A stretch of 50,020 bases of DNA from Prosthecobacter sp. GTDB taxonomy: Bacteria > Verrucomicrobiota > Verrucomicrobiia > Verrucomicrobiales > Verrucomicrobiaceae. The DNA is taken from assembly GCA_030833205.1 (NCBI GenBank), contig JAURHS010000008.1, positions 1-50,020 on the forward strand, in the 5' to 3' direction. Below, piece by piece: positions 1 to 6,670 of the stretch. Position 1 is the stretch's first letter. Each line of letters begins with the position of its first letter. The notes under the pieces were generated by a model. It was not told the DNA's origin. It worked only from the letters and a program-made list of their open reading frames with translations, and did not search any database. Both the position numbers and the translations under genes were made by a program.

Positions 1-119
1 CGGTGGCGTATTTTGGTGCGGACTGGATGCGCAGCCTCAGCAATGTCACCCTGACCCGGGTGTTTGGCGCCGTGCTCTTCATCATGAGCCTGCGCATGTT
101 GCTTTGGGGCAAGGCCTGA
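1..119 (+). CDS. C-terminal fragment of a probable TauE/SafE (TSUP) family permease
   Basis: The reading frame is open from the left edge of the window (first full codon at 3) and ends with TGA at 117-119, leaving 38 residues. The fragment ends in a hydrophobic helix (residues like LTRVFGAVLFIMSLRMLLWG) preceded by a short polar loop. This resembles the last transmembrane segment of the TSUP family of sulfite/sulfonate exporters and related anion permeases. A complete member of the same family lies at 36950-37693, which gives a comparison within the window. With so little sequence the family call rests on a short helix only; any polytopic membrane protein with a similar C-terminal helix is possible. 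Confidence 0.4.
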   Translation, partial: VAYFGADWMRSLSNVTLTRVFGAVLFIMSLRMLLWGKA

Positions 120-204
120 GGCGGCAAGCTGCGCACAAGTGGCAAGGCCTGGTGGGGCGGTGAATCCTGATCGCTGAGGCCACAGCGCAGCAATGCCCAA
201 TCAA

Positions 205-228
205 GCGGTCTGCAATGCAGACAACCGC
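205..228 (-). terminator. Hairpin downstream of the giant Ig-repeat gene, possible terminator
   Basis: GTCTGCA (208-214) and TGCAGAC (216-222) form a perfect 7-bp stem around one base, and GCGG (205-208) can extend it to CCGC (225-228) across a two-base bulge. On the minus strand the stem is followed by TTGATTGG, a weak T-rich tract. It lies about 60 bases past the stop of the minus-strand gene ending at 288, where a terminator is expected. The loop is too tight to form exactly as drawn (one or two inner pairs would open) and the T-tract is poor, so the call is tentative. Apart from this hairpin, 120-287 shows nothing recognisable. Confidence 0.35.
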
Positions 229-287
229 AAGAGCGCTGCGCAGTACTGCCACAGACTCCACGAGGTCAGGGAGAGATGCCCCTGTGC

Positions 288-3200
288 CTACTCGATTTGG
301 ATGGGTCGGATCAGTTGGATGCCGCCTGTGTTGGATTTGCCTTGGATGGGGCTGTTGGCTCGGCTGAACTGGCCAGCGCCAATGTTGGTGTCCAGGGGCG
401 ATGCGGGCAGACGCAGCACTCCCTTGAAGGTGTTGGTAAACAGGCCCTGAGTCACGCTGCCGCTGAAAATGCCGGTGGCTGGCGCATAGGTCAGTCTCCA
501 GGTCAGGCCAATGTCGTCGAGGGGAGCAAAGCGGTTGGTGGCGCTGTCGAGTTTGATGGCGCGGTCAAAAAGATCTGCGCTCGCGCCGCTGGTGAGGTTG
601 TGATGCAAAAAGACCAGGGGGTTGGGATTCTCTGGTGAGATGCCCATGAGCAACCTCAGCGGCAGTGTTGTCAGATTTGGCGTCAGCCATGGGTCAATGG
701 AGAGCGCACAGTGCAGCGGGCCGTAGCCGTTGACATAGCTGCTGTCGGCGGCGTTTGCGCTCTTGCGCAGGGTCACTGTGCTGCGCGCGAGACGACGGCC
801 CTGAAGTGGCGGCAGGGCCGCAAGATTGGGCGAGAGCGTCATGGAGAACTGCCCTGCAAGTGACGAGTCCACCCGCTTGTGGTGCTGGACAAAGAGCCGG
901 TAGCCCGGGTCGGCGCTGATGTCGGCGGCCAGCGAAGCGGTGAAGCTGCTGCCGTCGCCCAAAGTGCCGGAGATTTTCATCCCGCCGTTGCGATCGACGC
1001 TGGCGTTGCCGTAACCGAAGCCGCCAGGGGCATCGTTGCCTGAGGGAGTGCTGCCGTCTGAGGCCATGACACCGGGCTCCAACAGCAGGGTGTGCTGGCC
1101 GGCGTGGGTGATGGTCCCTGCATTGGCCTCAAGCAGTCGCAAGCCGCTGAAGGCATGTTCCGCTGCTCCCTTGGCGATCACGCCCTCAATCCGTCCGCTG
1201 CGGCGCAGAGTCAGAGACTTGAGGTGCAGGGCACCTGGTGTGGGCGCACTGGCTGTCGCAGAGACGAAATCGCCGCTGCCGTCCAACTCAAGCCCACCGG
1301 CAAAGGAGAGGGCTGTTGTGCTGGGATTGAGGTGGCTGATCAGGCTGGCGGTGAAGGAGAGTCTCAGCGCGGGGGCTGCGAGGCTGCCTGTGTTCTTGAT
1401 GCTGGTGCAGGCAATCTTGATCAGGCCCAGGGGATGATGCGGCTCAGCGGAATCGAAAATCAGCGCCTCGTGGTTGCTGCCAAAACCCTCAACGGTGAGC
1501 GTTGCTGGCACGGCGATGGGCAGGTAGAAACGGCTGACCCCCTTGCTCAGTGTGATGGGGTAATTGCCGGCTGGTGAAAGCGGATTGGCTTTGCAGCTCG
1601 CCACTGGTGCCGTGGTCCATTGCGCGTCTGCCATCTCGACCTGATTTCCCAGGGCATTGTGCAAGGCGTAGTCGAAGGGTGGGTTGTCTTTCATGACCCT
1701 GCGCTGCTTGGGGTTGGCGACCACCCAGAGCGGCGCCTGCTTGATCACCAGACTGCCTTTCAGGTTGGGTTTGCCAGCGTCAGTTCCTCCCAGAGTGGCA
1801 ATGACCGGATAGGTCCCCGGCTCACTGACAGAGGGCATTGGTGCTCCGCCGGCGCTGTAAGTCAGGGTGGCATTGCCGCCCACAGAAAGCCCAACCACCT
1901 CCGCACTCTTGCTGCTGCCGTCGTAGAGGTGCGTCAGATTGATCAGCGTGGGCTTGGTCGCGGCGATCACATTGACCTTGAGAAAAACATACTTCGCGGA
2001 ATTGAAGCGGATGTCCCCCGCCTGAGAAGCTCGAAGGGTGACCAGACCGGCAGCAGCGCCAGGAGTCAGCAGGTAGCCGTCGGCGGCGTTGCCGCTCAGG
2101 TTGGCTGCGGTTCCTTCGCTGCGCTCCAACAAAACGGGCAGGCCGGCGCTGGAGTAGGCATGGATCTTGACTGGACTCTGGCCGATGTAGAGGGTGCTGG
2201 GGCCAACGATGCTCAGTGTTTGCGTCAGTGGCGCCTGATTGTGGCATTGGCCGCTGAGATGAAAAAGATACTGAGGCGTAGCGCTGTCATCGGTGCTCAA
2301 TACCCAATCCTGACGACGGAAGATCCCGGGATAAAGCGCGGGCTTGAACTCAAGAGTCACGGTGGCGCTGGCCGCCGGATCAAGGCTGGCTGGCAGGCCG
2401 CTGATGAGGAACTCCGACGAGGTGGACAGGTTGCTCAGTGCGATGGCGGTGCTGCCCTGATTGGTCAGGGTCAGAGTGCGCAGCAGGCTTTGCCCAGGCG
2501 AGGTGCCGCCAAAATACAACGAGTCCTCCAGGGATAGCATTTGATTGTCCTCGTCCCTGATCACCAGGTTGGGCTCGACGACCACAAGGCTGAAATCGCG
2601 GCTTGCGGTCTGGCTGGCGGCGTCCGTGATCTGCACGGTGAAGTTGTAGGTGTTCGCCGCTGCCGAGACGGTTCCGCTGATCAGGCCAGTGTTGGGGTTG
2701 AGACTGAGCCCCGCTGGCAGGCTGCTGCCCGGCGCAGTGGCATAGCCGTAAGGCGCGCTGCCGCCTGCCGCTTCGAGGTCGGCGGAGAAGGCGTGACCGC
2801 GCAGGGTGCTGCCCAAGTCTGCTGCGGTGCTCAGGCCAAGCACAGAAAGGGTGAAGGTCTTGCTGGCCATCAGCGGCGGTGTGGTGCTGGTCTCCACATT
2901 GACCACGAAGCTGTAGTTGCCAGGCTGGGTGGGCGTGCCGCTGAGCAAGCCAGAGCTGGAATTCAGGCTCAGGCCCTGTGGCAACGAACTGCCCGCGCCC
3001 AGATCCCAGTAGAGGCTGCCTGAGGTTCCCGAGGTCTGCAGGGTTTGGGAGTAAGGCTGATCGCCTTTGGCCAAGGGCAGGGCTGCGTTGGTGCTGATGA
3101 TCGGGTTGATGGTCAAACTGACGGTCTGGTTGGCAGTGGCGGAGGCATTGTCAGTGACGCGTACCGTGAAGCTGTAGATTCCCGCCGATGAGGGAGTGCC

Positions 3201-4124
3201 GTTGAGAGCCCCTGATGAATTCAAGGTCAGTCCAGAGGGCAAAACGCCTGCTGGTTGGCTCCAAGAATAGGGGGTGGTGCCGCCACTGGCACTGAAACCG
3301 TACGAATAGGCTGCGTTCACGGTGCCAGCCGTTGCCGTGGCCGCCGAGGTGATGCTCAGTGGTGGTGCCTGCACCGTGACCGTGGCAATATCCGAATCCG
3401 TGATGAACTCAATGGTCTCATAGGTGTAGATGACCTTCACCCGGTAGCGTTTGTTGGTTGAGAGGGTTGGCGTGGTGTAAGTGGAAGAGGTCGCAGTGGC
3501 GATCAGGTTCTCGGAGTTGTTGGGCTGGACCTCATACCATCTGTAACTCACGGCGCCTGCAGCGCTGGCCGTGACGCTCAGTCTTGCGGTCTCGCCCGAT
3601 GCGATGCTTTGCGACTGAGGCTGGGCACTGATGCTGGGCTTTGCGGCGGCAATCACCGTGAACGACCCGTTGGTGGAATAGCGCGCGCCGTCCCTCGCCG
3701 TGATGGTCACTGCCGTTTTTGTCTGGGCAGTGGCGGTTCCACTGAGGGTGGCCGTTTGCCAGTTGCCTGTCAGGGTCAGCCCCGACACCGAGGGGCTCAT
3801 GGTCCATGTCGGAGCGCCGTGAGAAGTGCCTGAGATGGCGAGACCCGCACTGGTGGAACTGCCCACCACGAATACGAGCTTACTGTCCTGCCGCGGTGCG
3901 GTCTGCACCACAGAGGTGGCCCCAGCCACACTATCGTAGGCGCCCAGCCCAACGGCGGTGGCCACCACAGCCTTTGCCGCCTCAAGGGCGCCGGCAGAGG
4001 CAGCGAGGTTGAGTTCGGGCACCAGTGCCTGTGCCGTGGCTCCGCCGCGCTGGAAGAGCATAAGCAGGGAGGTGGCGCGCTTGAGTTGGCGTTTGAGGCG
4101 GGTCAGCAGCGGTTGTGCGTTCAT
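288..4124 (-). CDS. Giant secreted or surface protein with Ig-like/He_PIG repeats and a choice-of-anchor-D-like domain
   Basis: From the ATG at 4124 the product has 1278 residues. An in-frame TTG at 4208 would overlap the upstream DUF4266 gene, so ATG is preferred. Residues 1-75 carry an N-terminus I recall from verrucomicrobial exoproteins (LLMLFQR, then VGLGAYDSVAGAT). Next come Ig/cadherin-like segments (about 80-160 and 163-253), three He_PIG putative-Ig repeats (about 257-340, 345-430, 435-515; each with LPxGLxLN and SGTxxxxGxYxFTV), a choice-of-anchor-D-like domain (about 519-626), an MBG-like repeat, and a C-terminal region with GFGYGNASV-type strands. No sortase motif, PEP-CTERM or other anchor is evident. 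The role is probably adhesion or cell-surface structure (inference). It lies 40 bases after the DUF4266 gene on the same strand, so it may be co-transcribed with the flavinylation cassette. Confidence 0.75.
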   Translation of the reverse strand: MNAQPLLTRLKRQLKRATSLLMLFQRGGATAQALVPELNLAASAGALEAAKAVVATAVGLGAYDSVAGATSVVQTAPRQDSKLVFVVGSSTSAGLAISGTSHGAPTWTMSPSVSGLTLTGNWQTATLSGTATAQTKTAVTITARDGARYSTNGSFTVIAAAKPSISAQPQSQSIASGETARLSVTASAAGAVSYRWYEVQPNNSENLIATATSSTYTTPTLSTNKRYRVKVIYTYETIEFITDSDIATVTVQAPPLSITSAATATAGTVNAAYSYGFSASGGTTPYSWSQPAGVLPSGLTLNSSGALNGTPSSAGIYSFTVRVTDNASATANQTVSLTINPIISTNAALPLAKGDQPYSQTLQTSGTSGSLYWDLGAGSSLPQGLSLNSSSGLLSGTPTQPGNYSFVVNVETSTTPPLMASKTFTLSVLGLSTAADLGSTLRGHAFSADLEAAGGSAPYGYATAPGSSLPAGLSLNPNTGLISGTVSAAANTYNFTVQITDAASQTASRDFSLVVVEPNLVIRDEDNQMLSLEDSLYFGGTSPGQSLLRTLTLTNQGSTAIALSNLSTSSEFLISGLPASLDPAASATVTLEFKPALYPGIFRRQDWVLSTDDSATPQYLFHLSGQCHNQAPLTQTLSIVGPSTLYIGQSPVKIHAYSSAGLPVLLERSEGTAANLSGNAADGYLLTPGAAAGLVTLRASQAGDIRFNSAKYVFLKVNVIAATKPTLINLTHLYDGSSKSAEVVGLSVGGNATLTYSAGGAPMPSVSEPGTYPVIATLGGTDAGKPNLKGSLVIKQAPLWVVANPKQRRVMKDNPPFDYALHNALGNQVEMADAQWTTAPVASCKANPLSPAGNYPITLSKGVSRFYLPIAVPATLTVEGFGSNHEALIFDSAEPHHPLGLIKIACTSIKNTGSLAAPALRLSFTASLISHLNPSTTALSFAGGLELDGSGDFVSATASAPTPGALHLKSLTLRRSGRIEGVIAKGAAEHAFSGLRLLEANAGTITHAGQHTLLLEPGVMASDGSTPSGNDAPGGFGYGNASVDRNGGMKISGTLGDGSSFTASLAADISADPGYRLFVQHHKRVDSSLAGQFSMTLSPNLAALPPLQGRRLARSTVTLRKSANAADSSYVNGYGPLHCALSIDPWLTPNLTTLPLRLLMGISPENPNPLVFLHHNLTSGASADLFDRAIKLDSATNRFAPLDDIGLTWRLTYAPATGIFSGSVTQGLFTNTFKGVLRLPASPLDTNIGAGQFSRANSPIQGKSNTGGIQLIRPIQIE

Positions 4125-4164
4125 GGAGTCGGGGACGGTTGGTTTGATGATGGAAAGTTCGCGC

Positions 4165-4395
4165 TTAGTTGCAGCCGCAGCCGCCTCCACCCACGCCGCC
4201 ACCGCCAAAGGTGGACTCGCGTGAGAAATAGCTGTGCTGCAGCATGGCCAGCAGCAGGGGCTCGCGATCTGGCAGCATCAGGCGATTGGCCAGGTGGCCG
4301 CGCTGGTATTGCTTGACGCGCACCAGCTTGGGGTTGCTGCAGCTGGAGAGCATCAGCACCGCAGAGGCAATGACGAAGACAAGGGCGGTTTTCAT
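4165..4395 (-). CDS. DUF4266-type small lipoprotein with Gly-rich CGCN C-terminus
   Basis: This 76-residue protein starts with a lipoprotein signal peptide: MKT, a hydrophobic core, then the lipobox LSSC with the lipidated Cys at residue 19. The mature part contains a Lys/Arg-rich segment (KQYQRGHLANRLM), a helix with HSYFSRES, and a C-terminal tail of glycines ending GGGGCGCN. This layout matches the DUF4266 family as I know it, which recurs beside ApbE and DUF3570 genes. The ATG overlaps the apbE stop by 4 bases (ATGA), indicating translational coupling. Family function is unknown; a role in an envelope redox process linked to flavin transfer is inference. The Cys-x-Cys at the end could bind metal or be modified. 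Confidence 0.8.
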   Translation of the reverse strand: MKTALVFVIASAVLMLSSCSNPKLVRVKQYQRGHLANRLMLPDREPLLLAMLQHSYFSRESTFGGGGVGGGGCGCN

Positions 4396-5369
4396 GCGGC
4401 GGCTTGAATCAGGTGTTGTTCGAATCGGGGAGTGAAATGCAGGCCGCTGTCGTCCTGCAGGCAGGCCTCGATGCCGGGTGTGGCTCGGGCGAAGTGCAGG
4501 CCCTCATCGCGGCCCAGCACCACCAAGGCAGTGGAGACAATGCCGGCCAGTAGGGCATTGGCAGCCAGCACAGTGACGGCATGCAGTGGCTTGGCGCAGG
4601 GCCAGCCGCTGCGCGGGTCGAGGATGTGGCCGTAGCGCTTGCCCTCGCATTCAAAGAAGCGGGTGTAGTTGCCCGAGGCACAAACGGCAATGCCACTGGC
4701 GGCGACACCCGCAACGCAGCGTTGGGGATCGCGGCCGTCCTGCAGGCCCACATGCCAGAAGGGTTGTCTGCCATTGCCGCCCAGGGCCATGATGTCGCGC
4801 CCCAGATCCACAAGGCAATCGCTGAGGCCGTGGCGCTTGGCGATTGCTGTCACCTGATCCACGGCGTACTCCTTGCCAAAGCCGCCAAAGTCCAATCCCA
4901 TGCCGGCCTTGGGTAAAAAGACAGCCCCGGGACGGCGCTTGATGAGGCTCCAATCGCAAAGGCTTTTGGCCTTCTCAATCTCTGCGGCGCTCGGCAGTTG
5001 CGCGTGCTGGCGTTGCCAGTCCCAGAGCAGGATCAGGGGCAGGGCAGTGGCATCCAAAATACCGCGGGTAAACTCGTGCATGGCGGCGGCGCGGTCGAGC
5101 ATGGCTTCCATCGCACGGTCCACCGCCACCCAGTCGCGGCCGGCCGCAGCGTTGATTTGGCTCAACATGGAGCTGGGACGAAAGCGTGAGAACTGCGCTT
5201 CAAACTGCTCCAGCCAGCCCAGAGCCTCGTTTAGAAACTGCAGGCTATTTTGCTCACTCAGCCCGCGCCATTGCAGGCTGCACTGCGTGCCCAAGGCCTT
5301 GAACTCCACACGGCAGACTCCGTTGGCATCGGGCTGGATGCGCAGGGGGGATGCTGTCGTTGCGCTCAT
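4392..5369 (-). CDS. apbE: FAD:protein FMN transferase (ApbE family), divergent metal site
   Basis: This 325-residue protein belongs to the family that transfers FMN from FAD to a Thr or Ser of extracytosolic proteins. Visible motifs are FSRFRPSSMLSQIN (60-73), LDATALPLILLWDW (105-118), GLDFGGFGKEYAVD (158-171), LVDLGRDIMALGG (186-198), ASGNYTRFFE (231-240) and GHILDPRSGWP (247-257). The usual ADALST motif, whose Asp and Thr bind Mg2+, reads AGIVST here: Gly276 replaces the Asp and Thr280 is kept. No signal peptide or lipobox is seen at the N-terminus (MSATTASPLRIQ), although ApbE is normally exported. The gene starts 3 bases after the DUF3570 stop and overlaps the DUF4266 start. The family call is secure; catalytic competence and location are open. 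Confidence 0.9.
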   Translation of the reverse strand: MSATTASPLRIQPDANGVCRVEFKALGTQCSLQWRGLSEQNSLQFLNEALGWLEQFEAQFSRFRPSSMLSQINAAAGRDWVAVDRAMEAMLDRAAAMHEFTRGILDATALPLILLWDWQRQHAQLPSAAEIEKAKSLCDWSLIKRRPGAVFLPKAGMGLDFGGFGKEYAVDQVTAIAKRHGLSDCLVDLGRDIMALGGNGRQPFWHVGLQDGRDPQRCVAGVAASGIAVCASGNYTRFFECEGKRYGHILDPRSGWPCAKPLHAVTVLAANALLAGIVSTALVVLGRDEGLHFARATPGIEACLQDDSGLHFTPRFEQHLIQAAA

Positions 5370-5372
5370 GGC

Positions 5373-6551
5373 TCAGAAGATGAGGTTGAGCCCGAGCGTC
5401 CACATGGTGGCGGTGGCATAGGCTGCGGCTGGAGCGGGATGCGAGCCGATGCCGTTCATGTCGTACTGCTCGAAGGCCAGTGAGAGCACGGCTCGCTTGC
5501 CCAGGTAGGCGCGGGCCTTGAGGCCCAGACTGAGAGTTGCCATGGAAGAAAGCCGGTAGTCGGCGCTGTAGACATCACCGGATCCGTCGGGGCTGATCCT
5601 GGGGTTTTCGATGCCCGCCTCATTGAGGCTGCGGTAGTAGAAGTCTGCGGCGGTTTGGGTGTAGAAACGAGCGTAGGGAGTAAGATCAAAGTGTTGGCCC
5701 AGGCCCTGCCGCCATTCCAGTTGGGTGGTCTGTGAGTAGACTCCGTTGCTATCTCCACCCAGGCGCAGGCTGAGGTCGGCAGCGCCGTTGAGCGAAGCAA
5801 CAAAGCGCGTCAACTGGGCTTGAATGACCGCCCTTGTCTTGTCGCGCGGGCGGTTTTCGCGGTAGAGCAGATCGACCGGAAAGGTGAATGCTCCTCCGTT
5901 GCCATCTGGGATGCTCATGAGGCGTCGCAGTTCAATCAGCTTGTATTGCTCGCTGAGAAATCCACGCGCGGCTCCGAGGGTCAAGTTGAGGCTGAGGATG
6001 GTGTCCCGGTCCAGCAGTTGTGAAAGGCCTGCAAACAGATCCAAGGTCTGTTTGCGCTGATAGCCCACGGTGCGCAGCAGCACATCGTCGTGCAGGAAAT
6101 TTAAACCGTACGACAGAGTGGTGTTTTCTTGGTTGAAGAGGGAGCGCCCACTCAGGGCGAGCCCCCGAGAGAGGTAGTCGCTTTCTCGACTCTGCGAGAG
6201 CTCCAGTTCGACACTGTGGTCGCCGATGCGCTGATTCAGGGCTGCGAGCACGCCGTTGCGCACATCGGTGATGTCAACCAGAAAGGGTTGGCGGCTACCC
6301 GGATTGGAGCCAAGAGGCGAGCTGCCACTGATCGCATCCCGCAGCACCTGATAGCGGAATGTCGTGTCCGCGTTGAGCTTCATCTCTGTGCGCAGGTACC
6401 AGGACTCGACGAACATGCGGCCGGCTGCCTCGTCATAGGTCTGGTAGCTGCTGTCGAAGCGAAAGCGCTCTGTCTCCCCTTGAAGGATGGCCGGCACACA
6501 GACCGGGGTAAGCCAGAGCAGGCTGGAGGGACGAAGGCTTTTCTGACTCAC
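5373..6551 (-). CDS. DUF3570-type outer-membrane beta-barrel protein
   Basis: The 392-residue product starts at a GTG at 6551 and has a plausible N-terminal signal peptide (hydrophobic LLWLTPVCVPAIL at about 11-23). The rest is rich in alternating hydrophobic and polar strands with many Tyr, Arg and Asp residues, and it ends in the aromatic residue Phe (LGLNLIF), a hallmark of outer-membrane barrels. Segments such as SSYQTYDEAAGRMFVESW near the N-terminus and FYTQTAADFYY near the C-terminus match DUF3570 as I know it. It is the first gene of the DUF3570-ApbE-DUF4266 cassette. Its function is not established; a barrel working with the flavinylation genes in the envelope is inference. The 119 bases upstream (6552-6670) separate it from the FAD oxidoreductase gene and hold no clear promoter. 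Confidence 0.78.
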   Translation of the reverse strand: MSQKSLRPSSLLWLTPVCVPAILQGETERFRFDSSYQTYDEAAGRMFVESWYLRTEMKLNADTTFRYQVLRDAISGSSPLGSNPGSRQPFLVDITDVRNGVLAALNQRIGDHSVELELSQSRESDYLSRGLALSGRSLFNQENTTLSYGLNFLHDDVLLRTVGYQRKQTLDLFAGLSQLLDRDTILSLNLTLGAARGFLSEQYKLIELRRLMSIPDGNGGAFTFPVDLLYRENRPRDKTRAVIQAQLTRFVASLNGAADLSLRLGGDSNGVYSQTTQLEWRQGLGQHFDLTPYARFYTQTAADFYYRSLNEAGIENPRISPDGSGDVYSADYRLSSMATLSLGLKARAYLGKRAVLSLAFEQYDMNGIGSHPAPAAAYATATMWTLGLNLIF

Positions 6552-6670
6552 GAGGGCGGATGCAACGATCTAAGGTTAATCCCTAAAACCTCAGCCGTAC
6601 AATGCCGATTTTGGCTTTCCTCGTGCCTTTCTGAGCTTGGGCCTGTGCTGCGGGGCCCAGCCTTTGGAAC

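Noticed and set aside
257-3370. Repeats in the giant Ig-type gene as a DNA-level tandem repeat
   Set aside because: The repeated units are diverged protein domains (He_PIG/Ig-like); the nucleotide sequence is not a near-identical tandem repeat.
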